A stretch of DNA of 64,000 nucleotides. Source: Hoeflea_A sp040932035. GTDB taxonomy: Bacteria; Pseudomonadota; Alphaproteobacteria; Rhizobiales; Rhizobiaceae. Positions 50,668 through 59,582 of this stretch are shown piece by piece. The position numbers were made by a program, and so were the translations under genes. Within the stretch, counting starts at the first letter, position 1. The number at the start of each line of letters is the position of its first letter. Below the pieces are notes generated by a model, which had not been told where the DNA came from, ran no database searches, and worked only from the letters and a program-made list of their open reading frames with translations. The stretch is from positions 248,001-312,000 of the forward strand of contig NZ_JBFRBB010000001.1 of assembly GCF_040932035.1 (NCBI RefSeq), written 5' to 3'.

Positions 50668-50828
50668 TTTTTTCCTCCAAGATTGGTGGTTCTGAATTTT
50701 CGAATGCAGTATTCGGGCCAGCGATCAATTGCGCCAATCGTATTCCCACCACTCGTTTAGGCCAAAATAAACTTTCACTTCCCTCCCAACATTCAAATTC
50801 AGACCAATTTGTCGAAGGTCTCAAATGT

Positions 50829-50936
50829 CCGCTTAGCGGTCATTCATTCGGCTCAGTCCTTTTTGCCGCTCTTCAGCATGCTGTCGAAAATTGCGTCGAC
50901 GTTTTTCTGGTTGTTCTTCTGGACCTTCGTTCGGCC
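50829..50936 (+). repeat. Direct repeat, left copy (3' end of the DUF937 gene)
   Basis: About 108 bases that match 53135-53242 in the same orientation with only a few changes, all near the distal end. The copy begins at CCGCTTAGCGG and includes the last codons of the DUF937 gene. Together the two copies bracket about 2.2 kb carrying an MFS gene and a DUF3885-like gene. Confidence 0.9.
50853..50936 (-). pseudogene. Relic of the DUF937 gene C-terminus
   Basis: The frame reads K-V-Q-K-N-N-Q-K-N-V-D-A-I-F-D and ends S-G-K-K-D-stop, against K-D-Y-Q-K at the same place in the intact gene at 53159. Only the last 27 or so codons exist and nothing of the gene precedes them. It is the coding part of the left repeat copy. 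Confidence 0.85.
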
Positions 50937-51001
50937 CCAAGCATGGCACCCAGTCAATCCTCCCTTGGCAGGATATCCGCTTTCAGGACCTGCAGTTCGG
51001 C

Positions 51002-51085
51002 TCAAATGCCGAAGAACCTCAGCGTTAGTTCTGCGCTTTCTCTAGGCTTCTCTTCGGCGACGAAGTGGCCGCAGTCCAAAACCTC
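51002..51085 (-). pseudogene. Relic of an alpha/beta-hydrolase C-terminus
   Basis: Twenty-seven codons read E-V-L-D-C-G-H-F-V-A-E-E-K-P-R-E and then A-E-L-T-L-R-F-F-G-I-stop. The G-H-F-x-x-E-E-x-P block is the catalytic-histidine region found at the end of dehalogenase-type alpha/beta hydrolases. A stop codon lies directly upstream in frame, and no other part of such a gene is present. Confidence 0.6.
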
Positions 51086-51241
51086 TTAAGGGTGAATCAG
51101 AGTCAATGGAAGGATCAGGAGAGCGACGGCTTGCTCAAGCGAGACATTCTCAATAATTGCAAATGGAAATAATTCCATTTAACTGAGACGGGTTCCGGAC
51201 CTGAATTCCTTTCGGAGAACCGATTTCGTGCACAAATCCCT

Positions 51242-52426
51242 ATGACCTGGCTGAGAGTGACCATCCTGATCGGCGCGGGCGCTGCCGTTGCGATGCTGGT
51301 CGGCAAGGTGCCGGCGGCGTTGCCAGACCTGCAGGCCGAGCTCGGGCTGAGTCTGGTGCAGGCGGGCTGGGTCATCGCCATTTTCAATCTGGTGGCCGCC
51401 GCGACAGCGGTGTTTCTGGGAACCGTGTCGGACCAGTTCGGACGGCTCCGGGTCGCGATTTCCGGCATGGTTCTTGCGGCGCTCTCCGGAATCGCGGGCG
51501 GGTTTGTCGACAGCGGCGCGGCGCTGCTGGCGACACGGGTGTTCGAGGGTCTCGGCTTCCTGCTGACCACCACCTCCATGCCTGGCCTTATCCTACACGC
51601 CGTCTCCGAACGGTACATGAAGACGTCGTTTGCGCTATGGGGCATGTACATGCCGGTGGGTTCCGGTTTCATGCTGGCGCTGTCGGGGCTGATCCTGGCA
51701 CATTTCGACTGGCGGATCCTGTGGTGGCTGACCTCGGTCCTGATCCTTGTCGTGGCGTTTCCGGTCTACCGGGTGGGGTGCGGCCTTGGAGAGGGTGCGC
51801 GGCGACCGGAGGCAAAACCGCGCCTGTGGCAAAGCCTGGAGCATGCTCTAGGCATGGGCCCGATGCTGCTCAGCACCCTCTTCGCCTTCTATGCCGGCCA
51901 GTACCTGATCGTCGCCGGATTTCTTCCGCTGATCCTCGTCGAACTGAACGGTTTCACGCCGTCGGGCGCGGCGGCGGTCGGTGCATTTGCGGTCTTCTGC
52001 AACGCCGCTGGAAACATGCTCTCCGGCTGGCTGCACGACCGTGGTGTCCGCTCCACGACACTGATCCTCGTGGGCTGTGCGGCCATGGCGATCGGCGGGT
52101 CGATCGTGCTGCTGGACGGTATTTCAGGCCTCTTGCGAACCGTTGCGGCCGGCGGATTGTTCATTTGCACGGGACTGATCCCGAGTTCGCTGTTTGCACT
52201 GATTCCCGACCACGCGCCCGATCGCTCGGTCATTGCGACGGTCAGCGGCATTGTCATGCAGGGCGCCGCCGTCGGCCAGCTGGTCGGACCGCCGATCGGC
52301 GCCGCTATCGTCGCCTCGAGCGGTGCCTGGCATGGCGCGATTCCGGTGGTGCTGGTGTGTGCGGCGATCTCCGCGGGCTGTGCGCTGCTGCTGCGCCGGA
52401 CCGGGCCGCGTGGGCAGACCGGCTAA
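51242..52426 (+). CDS. MFS transporter (CynX/NimT-like)
   Basis: A 394-residue protein with 12 hydrophobic segments. The loop between segments 2 and 3 has G-T-V-S-D-Q-F-G-R-L-R-V, the MFS signature. Segment 4 has the conserved arginine in A-T-R-V-F-E-G-L-G-F. The substrate is unknown. GC is high, unlike the lower-GC genes on both sides. It lies between the direct repeats at 50829 and 53135, so it was probably brought in with that segment. ATG 51242 has no good ribosome site nearby (GGAGA is about 28 bases away). Confidence 0.85.
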   Translation: MTWLRVTILIGAGAAVAMLVGKVPAALPDLQAELGLSLVQAGWVIAIFNLVAAATAVFLGTVSDQFGRLRVAISGMVLAALSGIAGGFVDSGAALLATRVFEGLGFLLTTTSMPGLILHAVSERYMKTSFALWGMYMPVGSGFMLALSGLILAHFDWRILWWLTSVLILVVAFPVYRVGCGLGEGARRPEAKPRLWQSLEHALGMGPMLLSTLFAFYAGQYLIVAGFLPLILVELNGFTPSGAAAVGAFAVFCNAAGNMLSGWLHDRGVRSTTLILVGCAAMAIGGSIVLLDGISGLLRTVAAGGLFICTGLIPSSLFALIPDHAPDRSVIATVSGIVMQGAAVGQLVGPPIGAAIVASSGAWHGAIPVVLVCAAISAGCALLLRRTGPRGQTG

Positions 52427-52516
52427 CCCGGGTACCGACCACATCACTCAAAACCTCCGAGCAGCCTAATACGCGAATGCAAGTTTGGCGAAGGACCGCT
52501 CAGAGCCCATAATGGC

Positions 52517-53095
52517 CTAAAGCTTGTCCGGTCGATCGGACATCCATGATCCGAATTTCGATTCAAGATGACGTATCTTTTCGGTTTGGTGGCATATTAT
52601 GTCAAAGCCGCCATCATACGGCGCAAACACTGTCTTCTCGTTATCTGAAAATAGGATCGCCCTCTCTCTGTCTTCGGCAATGTTAGTGAAAAGCCAATCC
52701 TGGGAGGAATGTTTCCAGTCAATCCTGACGACAAAAAACATTGCTTGAGCCTGATATTCAGGCTCCTCCTGCTCATCGACCCACGATATTGCTGGAGTCA
52801 TATCCAGCCGAGAAACTAAGTCGTTTTCAAAACCTTCCCACCTGGCGGTCACGAGCCAGAGGTTTTTTGAGTCGTCAAAACACTCTTCAACTAGTGTATT
52901 GGCTCTCGAAAGTATGGTCTCGCATTCAGTTTCAGTGTCGGCGTACCGCTTCGAATTTGGGAGAGCGTGGAACCTTGTCCAAATATGTTGGAAATTGTAT
53001 CGCAAGACGTGGCCAAGAGGCGGAGTAGAGCCAAATGCTGCGCTCCAGACACGCGAAAAATCACTCTGCAATTTGAATTCCCTTACCGTTTTCAT
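52517..53095 (-). CDS. DUF3885-like protein
   Basis: A 192-residue soluble protein. The pattern V-L-R-Y-N-F, then R-A-N-T-L-V-E-E-C-F-D-D-S-K-N-L-W-L-V, and at the end Y-D-G-G-F-D-I-I-C resembles DUF3885 proteins, which are often scattered in polymorphic-toxin or immunity settings. The match is moderate and made from memory of the family. GC is lower than in the window as a whole. It lies inside the repeat-bracketed segment, 64 bases from the right repeat's DUF937 gene, with no clear ribosome site. Confidence 0.65.
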   Translation of the reverse strand: MKTVREFKLQSDFSRVWSAAFGSTPPLGHVLRYNFQHIWTRFHALPNSKRYADTETECETILSRANTLVEECFDDSKNLWLVTARWEGFENDLVSRLDMTPAISWVDEQEEPEYQAQAMFFVVRIDWKHSSQDWLFTNIAEDRERAILFSDNEKTVFAPYDGGFDIICHQTEKIRHLESKFGSWMSDRPDKL

Positions 53096-53134
53096 AGCCA
53101 GTTGGTTATCCTAGGAATTTACGGCAGCTTCGTC

Positions 53135-53242
53135 CCGCTTAGCGGTCATTCATTCGGCTCAGTCCTTTTTGCCGCTCTTCAGCATGCTGTCGAAGATTGC
53201 GTCGACGTTTTTCTGATAGTCCTTCTGGACCTTAGTGCCGGC
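53135..53242 (+). repeat. Direct repeat, right copy
   Basis: Matches 50829-50936 in direct orientation. It comprises the last codons and the 3' flank of the intact DUF937 gene, including the palindrome CCGCTTAGCGG. It is the presumed original copy. Confidence 0.9.
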
Positions 53243-53959
53243 CTCGAACATGTCGCCTAGAAATTTGCCGTAGAGGTTTTCCGGCTCTTCCTCTTTCGCT
53301 TCTTCGTTTTGCGGCATGCCGGGGAAACCGGCCTTCATCATGTTTTCCATGAATTCGGCAAAGGGATTTACGGGCGGTTCCGATTTCTTTTCCTGCTGCG
53401 CGGCGTTGCCGAAGGTGTTCTCCATCATCTTGCCCAGCTGCCCGGTGAACTCGGCTGCCTGCTTTTGCGAAGCCGCGGCCTGCGTCATCATCTGCGAGAA
53501 CATGTCGGCAAACGGATTGCCGCTGCCGTCTTTCTGCCCACCCGCCGTCTGGTTGAACAGCCCGCCCATGAGCACGGAGGCAACGACCGGCATCATCTGC
53601 TTGTAAATATCCTGCGCGATGCCGGTGGCAAGCGCCGCCTGCTGCGCGACTGCGCGGCTGACATCCTTGGAGCCGAATATATGGCCGAGCATGGTGTTGC
53701 CTTCCGCAATACCCTGGGGTGTGAAAGCATCAGCCATATTGTTGAAATAGTCGGCATAGTGACCGCCGGCCAGCGCCTGCATGAAGCCGCCGAGATCCTG
53801 CGGATTGAATGTGTTGCGCCTCAGTCCGGTGGAAAAAGCCGGCATCAGCGCTTCCATGGCGCGCGTTGCCTGGTCGACGCTCAGGTTGAATTGTTTTGCC
53901 ATGGTGCGCATGGCCTCGCCGTTCTGGGCCTGCATCATCATTTCATAGAGCGGCAGCAT
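53159..53959 (-). CDS. DUF937 domain protein
   Basis: A 266-residue soluble protein rich in M, A, Q and F. The first part (about residues 1-150) follows the DUF937 (YidB-like) pattern: L-P-L-Y-E-M-M, then A-M-E-A-L-M-P-A-F-S-T-G-L-R-R, then G-N-T-M-L-G-H-I-F-G-S-K, and M-P-V-V-A-S-V-L-M-G-G-L. The second half is a methionine-rich tail with N-P-F-A-E-F/D-M-F repeats, and the end is basic. AGGAGG lies just before the ATG. The function is unknown. Its 3' end is the source of the direct repeat at 50829. Confidence 0.85.
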   Translation of the reverse strand: MLPLYEMMMQAQNGEAMRTMAKQFNLSVDQATRAMEALMPAFSTGLRRNTFNPQDLGGFMQALAGGHYADYFNNMADAFTPQGIAEGNTMLGHIFGSKDVSRAVAQQAALATGIAQDIYKQMMPVVASVLMGGLFNQTAGGQKDGSGNPFADMFSQMMTQAAASQKQAAEFTGQLGKMMENTFGNAAQQEKKSEPPVNPFAEFMENMMKAGFPGMPQNEEAKEEEPENLYGKFLGDMFEAGTKVQKDYQKNVDAIFDSMLKSGKKD

Positions 53960-54090
53960 GGTCTGATCCTCCTTGTATCGTGATCAGCACGCCTCGCGCG
54001 AACCGGTCTCGAAGTTCCATAGAATCAGATTTGGCTTTGTCAGGCAATGCGAGCGGCAAATGATGCCACCTGGCGCATGCAGAAGCCCTG

Positions 54091-55464
54091 CTAGTAGGCG
54101 TAATCCTTGAAAACCGGATCCACGGTTCCGCCCCAGGCACCATGATAGAGATCCAGCAGCTCGCCGGCGCCGGTTTTGCCGCGCGCCACGGATTCTTCCA
54201 GAGGCGCGAGGAAGTGGGCCTCGTCATTGTCTTCTTCGTTGAGCTGGTTGCGGGATTGCAGCCCGGCACGCGATATCGCCAGCACTTCGCGTGAGATTTT
54301 GTGCAGGTTCCTGCCGCCGATCTCGGCGTCGAATCCGAGCTTCGGTACGCTGTCACGCAGAGCCCGGACGTCCTCGAATCTCCAACTCCTGGTGAGCTCC
54401 ATGGCAGCTTCGAGCGCACCGTCGTCGTAAAGCAGGCCCACCCAGAATGCGGGCAATGCGCAGATCTTGCGCCACGGGCCACCATCGGCGCCGCGCATTT
54501 CGATGAACCTCTTCAACCGTACTTCCGGGAAAAGCGTCGACAGGTGATTGGCCCAATCGCCCATATTCGGAATGCCATCCGGCACGTCTTTCGCTAGAGC
54601 GCCGTTCATGAACTGGCGGAACGTCACATGGGTGCAGTCGTAATAGTGACCGTCGCGGACGATGAAATACATCGGCACGTCGAGCGCCCAGTTGGCATAG
54701 TCGGCAAATCCGAATTCATCGGAAAAAACGAACGGCAGGACGCCGGTGCGGTCATTGTCGGTGTCGCGCCAGATGTCCGCGCGCCACGAAAGCAGCCCGT
54801 TCGGCTTCCCGTCGGTAAAGGGTGACAGCGCAAAGAGCGCGGTTGCCAGCGGCTGCAGGCACATCGAGACCTGCATTTTGCGGCGCATATCGGCCTCAGA
54901 GGAAAAGTCGAGGTTCACCTGGATGGTGCAGGTGCGATACATCATGTCGATACCCTGGCTGCCGACCTTCGGCATGTAGTTCGTCATGATGTCGTAGCGG
55001 GATTTGGGCATGCGCGGCGTCTGTTCGCGTGTCCACAAGGGACTTCCGCCAAGACCCAGGAAGCCTATGCCCAGCGGTTCGGCTATCTCGCGCAACTGCG
55101 ACAGATGCGAATTGGATTCGCGGCAGGTCTGGTGGATGTTCTCAAGTGGTGCGCCTGAAAGCTCAAACTGTCCGCCCGGCTCCAGCGAGATGGCACCCAT
55201 GCCGGTCGGTTCGACGAGGCCGATGATCTTGCCTTCATCAAGGATCTCCTCCCAGCCGAGCACATCGCGCATTCCCTTCAACAGGGCCGAGATCGAACGC
55301 TCGCCTTCATAGGGAACGGGCGAATTGTCATCCAGGAAGAAAGCGAATTTCTCATGCTCGGTTCCGATGCGGAATTCCTCTTTCGGCTTGCAGCCCTCTG
55401 CAAGGTGGGAAATCAGCTCGTCTACTGAGGAAACCGGTGTCTGGTCGGTGGTGTCACGCGCCAT
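54091..55464 (-). CDS. gshA: GshA, glutamate-cysteine ligase (alphaproteobacterial/plant type)
   Basis: A 457-residue cytoplasmic enzyme that makes gamma-glutamylcysteine, the first glutathione step. Family features are I-G-T-E-H-E-K-F-A-F near residue 38, S-L-E-P-G-G-Q-F-E-L-S-G-A near 115, and M-Y-R-T-C-T-I-Q-V-N-L-D-F-S in the middle with the glutamate-site residues, then E-M-R-G-A-D-G-G near 335. The length equals that of rhizobial enzymes. It lies about 200 bases downstream of rsmE on the same strand, the usual rhizobial order. Confidence 0.95.
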   Translation of the reverse strand: MARDTTDQTPVSSVDELISHLAEGCKPKEEFRIGTEHEKFAFFLDDNSPVPYEGERSISALLKGMRDVLGWEEILDEGKIIGLVEPTGMGAISLEPGGQFELSGAPLENIHQTCRESNSHLSQLREIAEPLGIGFLGLGGSPLWTREQTPRMPKSRYDIMTNYMPKVGSQGIDMMYRTCTIQVNLDFSSEADMRRKMQVSMCLQPLATALFALSPFTDGKPNGLLSWRADIWRDTDNDRTGVLPFVFSDEFGFADYANWALDVPMYFIVRDGHYYDCTHVTFRQFMNGALAKDVPDGIPNMGDWANHLSTLFPEVRLKRFIEMRGADGGPWRKICALPAFWVGLLYDDGALEAAMELTRSWRFEDVRALRDSVPKLGFDAEIGGRNLHKISREVLAISRAGLQSRNQLNEEDNDEAHFLAPLEESVARGKTGAGELLDLYHGAWGGTVDPVFKDYAY

Positions 55465-55659
55465 ATGTTAAATCTCGACTGTGGCCATCCGGGCATCCCC
55501 CCGGCCGATGCAATATTCACGGGTACCGGCACTTGTTAAAGTGCGTCTGCGCTGCTTGGACCGGATTGCGGCTTCGCGCAAGCAAAAATCGTTGATCGCT
55601 GCGTTCAGTAAAAGTTTATCAATGGAATGCTTCACGTTCATTATGCCGTGCGTTGAGCT

Positions 55660-56394
55660 TCACCAGTCGCCGATTGTCGACTGAATGACGGCCATCGCCG
55701 CCACGGCCGCGGTGTCGGCGCGAAGGATGCGTGGTCCGAGCGGAATGGCCGTTACAAAGGCGCATGATTGCAGCAATTCGCGTTCTTCGTCCGAAAAGCC
55801 GCCCTCCGGTCCGATAAAGACCGCAAGCTCGCGTTCGCTGACCGATTGCAGGATGGCAAGCGGATTGTGTGTCCTGGCCGATTCATCGCAATAGATGATG
55901 CGGCGTGCCGGATCCCAGCCTTCCAGCAGCTTTGCCAGTTTGACCGGTTCCCGGCAGTCGGGGATCGACAGGATGCCGCATTGTTCCGCGGCCTCGACGG
56001 CGTTGCGCTGCAGGCGGTGGGCAGGGAACCTGCTTGCCTGCGTGTGATGGGTCAGGACCGGCTGAATGACACCGGCGCCCATTTCGACGGCTTTTTGCAC
56101 AGTGTAGTCGAGCCGCGCCTGTTTCAGCGGCGCAAAAAGATAATGAAGGTCCGACGGCTCCGGCTGCGGCCGCACCAGCTCATTAATCTGCAGGATGAGC
56201 CTTTTCTTGCTCTCGAAGTGCAGCTTAGCCGACCACTCGCCGTCACGCCCGTTAAACAGCAGCACCTCGCTGTCCTGGCTCATTCTGAGCACGTGGGCGA
56301 GATAGTTGAACTGCTCCTTGTCGGTCGGGACCGTGCCGCTGCTTTCAAGATCGGCCTCAACATATAGCCGCTGCATTTTGTAATTCGCTCGCAT
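55660..56394 (-). CDS. rsmE: RsmE, 16S rRNA m3U1498 methyltransferase
   Basis: A 244-residue enzyme. The start Y-K-M-Q-R-L-Y-V and H-V-L-R-M form the PUA-like RNA-binding part. The SPOUT domain shows the deep-knot features I-G-P-E-G-G-F-S-D-E-E near residue 195 and L-G-x-R-I-L-R-A-D-T-A-A near the end, which hold S-adenosylmethionine. It methylates U1498 in the decoding centre. ATG 56394 is used; the extra 29 residues of the longer frame read as non-coding. The gene is followed by gshA. Confidence 0.95.
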   Translation of the reverse strand: MRANYKMQRLYVEADLESSGTVPTDKEQFNYLAHVLRMSQDSEVLLFNGRDGEWSAKLHFESKKRLILQINELVRPQPEPSDLHYLFAPLKQARLDYTVQKAVEMGAGVIQPVLTHHTQASRFPAHRLQRNAVEAAEQCGILSIPDCREPVKLAKLLEGWDPARRIIYCDESARTHNPLAILQSVSERELAVFIGPEGGFSDEERELLQSCAFVTAIPLGPRILRADTAAVAAMAVIQSTIGDW

Positions 56395-56425
56395 GGCTGC
56401 TGTGTGCCCGACTGTTCGATGAAAC

Positions 56426-57055
56426 TCAAGCGTTTGCAGAAGGGTGAAATTGCGGCCTGTAGCCGTTGCGCAGCGCTGCAATGGTTGACGGCGGTGTCAA
56501 AAGCACAAGTTTTCCGCCCGCAAGGAGGCTTTCATGTTCCCTCTGGCTAAGTTGACGGTATCCGTCAAAACGCCACTGCGAACAGCCGTTCGCGCCGACC
56601 GCAAAACAGTCCGTATCCGACGCGAACATCGCACCGGTTGGCAATGTCTCAACCTCTTTGCGGGTGATTGCGATCGACCGGCCGCCCGACACGCAACGCT
56701 CCCTATGGAGGCGATCGTCCATGTCATCGGCACGCATAGGCCCGCCCGGAAATGCGGCGGCATAGGATTTCGCATCGGCGTTGCGGCACTCGAAACAGGG
56801 ACGGTGACCGGCAGCCAGCGCCGTCACCTCATCGAGGAAAAACAGCTCCGTGTAGCTGTTTGGTGACATCACCTGACGGTGCCGGCCCCGAAACTCGGTA
56901 ACGCAGACAATCCAGCGCTTGCTGGCCCAGCGGCATGTGGTCAGCGTGCGTGTTGACGCATCATGCATGCGCCCGCCGCGATTGCCCATCATCAGGCCGC
57001 GCGCCGGGTTGCTTTCGATCCTGCCAAAAGGGGAAACACGGTTCTGGAGTGTCAT
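56426..57055 (-). CDS. Conserved protein of unknown function
   Basis: A 209-residue soluble protein with several constrained stretches: M-T-L-Q-N-R-V-S-P-F-G at the start, K-R-W-I-V-C-V-T-E-F-R-G-R in the middle, then Y-T-E-L-F-F-L-D-E-V-T-A-L-A-A-G-H-R-P-C-F-E-C-R. The last holds C-x2-C with a nearby histidine and may bind metal. I have seen this set of motifs in conserved hypothetical proteins but know no function. ATG 57055 (Met24 of the longest frame) matches the family start. It overlaps nothing and precedes rsmE by 31 bases. Confidence 0.8.
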   Translation of the reverse strand: MTLQNRVSPFGRIESNPARGLMMGNRGGRMHDASTRTLTTCRWASKRWIVCVTEFRGRHRQVMSPNSYTELFFLDEVTALAAGHRPCFECRNADAKSYAAAFPGGPMRADDMDDRLHRERCVSGGRSIAITRKEVETLPTGAMFASDTDCFAVGANGCSQWRFDGYRQLSQREHESLLAGGKLVLLTPPSTIAALRNGYRPQFHPSANA

Positions 57056-57074
57056 TGCCGTTCGGTTCCGCGCT

Positions 57075-57698
57075 TCACTCCCAGATCGACACATCCTTGC
57101 CTTCGGCTCGCAGACGGTCAGCACGGGCGTTCAGAAATTTCTGGAAATGCTCCTTCTCGTGATGTCCGTCGGAAATATATTCGAACATCGTGACAAAGTG
57201 GAAAGGCTTGAAGTAGCCCGGAACCGTCATGGCCGAAAGTTGCATGCCGGTCTTGCCTTCCTCAGCTGAGCTATCGGCCGGAAAAAACAGGACCGTCGGC
57301 GTGAAAATGACATTCCAGCGCCGCGCAAGGGCACGCTCTTCCATCGCTTCACCGTCGAAATCAGTGACTTCGCGGGACCCGTTAAGGTCGAGCTGCAAGA
57401 CGTTGAAGCGTTCCTTGATATAACCGACGATCTCGGGATCGCGAAGGTTGACCCGGTGCAGTTCCCGGCAATAGGGGCATCCGCTCTGCTCGAAAATGAC
57501 AACCAGCCCCTTGCCCTCGTCGGCGGCCTCGGAAAGATCGTCGCCAAGATCGAGGAACGACTGCACGAACCAGTCGGGCTTGTGCATTCCGTCGTCGCCA
57601 ATGGGTGTTTCCGGCAGCAGCTCATTGCTTGAGGCCGACACCGGCGCCATGAACAGGGCGAGCCCCGCCAATAATGCGAAGATAGCTGTGCGTCCCAT
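57075..57698 (-). CDS. Exported thioredoxin-like protein (SoxW-like)
   Basis: A 207-residue protein with a signal peptide (residues 1-23, F-A-L-L-A-G-L-A-L core, A-S-S-N). The thioredoxin active site is S-G-C-P-Y-C-R-E-L-H at about residues 71-80, and the cis-proline appears in T-P-T-V-L-F-F. The layout and length fit the SoxW group of periplasmic thiol proteins. Start ATG 57698 has GGAGGAA 5 bases upstream; the frame open further upstream crosses the LysE gene and is not real. It is 19 bases upstream of the conserved gene ending at 56426. Confidence 0.88.
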   Translation of the reverse strand: MGRTAIFALLAGLALFMAPVSASSNELLPETPIGDDGMHKPDWFVQSFLDLGDDLSEAADEGKGLVVIFEQSGCPYCRELHRVNLRDPEIVGYIKERFNVLQLDLNGSREVTDFDGEAMEERALARRWNVIFTPTVLFFPADSSAEEGKTGMQLSAMTVPGYFKPFHFVTMFEYISDGHHEKEHFQKFLNARADRLRAEGKDVSIWE

Positions 57699-57772
57699 GG
57701 AAGTTCCTCCCTCGCGAACTGTAGGAAAACTATAGACGCATCGCGCTGGCCGACCAAGAAGAGGCCGGAACT

Positions 57773-58405
57773 TCAGGCGGTCCTGCGCGCCAGCACCGAA
57801 AACACACCCGCGCCGATGAGGAAACACGCGCCGGTCCGGGTCGCGGTGCGCAGCACCGAAGGACGCCGGATAACATTGCGTGCGCTGCTTGCGAGCATCG
57901 CGTAGGCCCAGGCATTGACGATCCCGAGCACCACGAAAATAAGTACGAAAACGGCGGCCTGTGGCGCGAATGGTGCTTTGGACGAAATGAATTGCGGCAC
58001 GAACGCCATGAAGAAGATAATGCCCTTGGGATTGAGCAGTGTGACCAGGAAGGAATCGCGGAAGACCGAGCGCCGGCTGCCTTTGGCGGGCAGGGATTCG
58101 ATGTCCGGAATGGTCACCGGCGTCATCCACATCTTGACGCCGATATAGATGAGATAGGCGGCTCCGGCCCATTTGACCGCCGCAAAGACGGTCGCCGACG
58201 CTGCGAGGATCGTGCCGACGCCGATAATCGAAAGCGAGGCTGCCGCAAGGTCACCGAGGCCAACGCCGACGACACTTGCCAGCGCAACCCGCTTGCCATG
58301 GGCAAGCGCCTGCGCAACGACCATGATGATGGTCGGGCCGGGGATGATGAGCAGCACGAAACTGGCCACGATAAATGTCAGCAGGGTTTCGTATGAAACG
58401 GGCAT
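57773..58405 (-). CDS. LysE/RhtB family exporter
   Basis: A 210-residue membrane protein with about six hydrophobic segments. The start L-L-I-I-P-G-P-T-I-I-M-V-V is the family signature, and L-L-N-P-K-G-I-I-F-F-M-A-F-V-P-Q-F near residue 120 is its second hallmark. Such exporters release amino acids or related compounds. ATG 58405 is used; the 36-residue lead of the longer frame is not supported. It follows the FadR-type regulator gene on the same strand by about 110 bases, and that regulator may control it. Confidence 0.9.
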   Translation of the reverse strand: MPVSYETLLTFIVASFVLLIIPGPTIIMVVAQALAHGKRVALASVVGVGLGDLAAASLSIIGVGTILAASATVFAAVKWAGAAYLIYIGVKMWMTPVTIPDIESLPAKGSRRSVFRDSFLVTLLNPKGIIFFMAFVPQFISSKAPFAPQAAVFVLIFVVLGIVNAWAYAMLASSARNVIRRPSVLRTATRTGACFLIGAGVFSVLARRTA

Positions 58406-58513
58406 TCCGACGACCTTTGCCAAATGAATAAAGATACTCAGGACACTAAACGCAGATCCGGCACCAAAAAGCGACCAGGAAATGCGCGGCACCCGGCCGC
58501 AGGATTTGCGCAC

Positions 58514-59317
58514 TCATTCGGTCTTTTGCTTTTTGCCGCCGCCCTTTTGCCCGCGCTGCTGCAGCCGAAGGTTTGCTACCCGCACCCAGTCATTGGCGCG
58601 TTCGGCCTGTTTAAGCGTGCGGGCCACGAATTCCATATGGTTTTCGGCGGCGCGTTTTGCCATGTCCGGATTGCTGGCGGCAATGGCCTCGAATATAGCA
58701 ATGTGTTGCTCGAGAAGCCGGTCGCGTGATCCCGAATACTGGTAGATCAGTGCCCGGTTGAAAAAGACGCCGTTGCTGAGTAGCCGGTAGCAGGATCGCA
58801 GCGTATGCAGAAGGATAATATTGTGGGCCGCTTCGCCGATGGCGCTGTGAAATTCCACATCAAGCGCCGCTTCCCGGTCGAAATCCTCCTGTGCATGGGC
58901 CTCGCGCATGGATTCGACAATGCCTTGCAACAGATCCTTGTCGGCCTTTGTTGCGCGTTCGGCTGCAAAGGCTGCGGTTATTCCCTCGACCTCGTGACGG
59001 TATTCCAGGTAGTCGTATGTTGCGCGCCTGTGGCGGGCGATCAGATCCATAACCGGCTGGCTGAAAATTTCGCCGATTACATCGGCAATGAATGTCCCGC
59101 CCCCATGCCGGCTGGTTAAAAGTCCGCGCTGTTCCAGGGTTTTAAGCGCTTCCCTTAGAATGGGGCGCGAAACATCGAAGCGGCGCGCAAGCTCCCGCTC
59201 GCCCGGCAGGCGGTCGCCGACCCGCAACACACCGTCGAGGATGAGCGATTCCACCTGCTGCACGACCTCGTCCGCCGTTCGGCCATGTTCGACCTTGGAA
59301 AATATGTCACTGGCCAT
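58514..59317 (-). CDS. FadR subfamily GntR regulator (PdhR/LldR-like)
   Basis: A 267-residue regulator. The winged helix shows G-D-R-L-P-G-E-R-E-L-A-R-R-F-D-V-S-R-P-I-L-R-E-A-L-K-T-L-E-Q-R-G-L at about residues 35-66. The all-helical ligand domain has D-V-E-F-H with a metal-site histidine and later E-Q-H and E-N-H positions, typical of FCD proteins. ATG 59317 opens M-A-S-D-I-F-S-K-V; a GTG at 59428 would add a poorly conserved lead. The target is unknown; the nearest downstream gene is a LysE exporter. Confidence 0.9.
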   Translation of the reverse strand: MASDIFSKVEHGRTADEVVQQVESLILDGVLRVGDRLPGERELARRFDVSRPILREALKTLEQRGLLTSRHGGGTFIADVIGEIFSQPVMDLIARHRRATYDYLEYRHEVEGITAAFAAERATKADKDLLQGIVESMREAHAQEDFDREAALDVEFHSAIGEAAHNIILLHTLRSCYRLLSNGVFFNRALIYQYSGSRDRLLEQHIAIFEAIAASNPDMAKRAAENHMEFVARTLKQAERANDWVRVANLRLQQRGQKGGGKKQKTE

Positions 59318-59582
59318 GGGCTCAAGTCTGTCCTTTTTCAGGGCTGCCGCTTTCAAAACGAACCGGTCTTCCGGCCGCTGCGCTGATGCTAACAAGCGCC
59401 GGTAAAATTGGTCAATAAATATATCCACTTGTTGTCGTGGTGGGGTTTTGCCGGTTCGACAGCAGCAATTTACCGTTTGTGCGCATTTCTAAGCCACCCC
59501 GTCGCCTTTATTGCCGCAATCGCCCTTGCCCGCTGGGGCCGATGCGGCATAAATACGCGAAAATATGCCCCGGGGGATAAAC

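Noticed and set aside
50459..50824. Minus-strand frame of 121 aa overlapping the start of the 504-aa gene
   Set aside because: Its first half precedes the 504-aa gene in another frame and might be old coding sequence, but it has no ribosome site or motif; the 504-aa gene has its own GGAGG and TTG.
50829..53242. Integrative element with its own recombinase
   Set aside because: The repeats look like attachment copies, but no integrase, transposase or excisionase frame exists in the segment.
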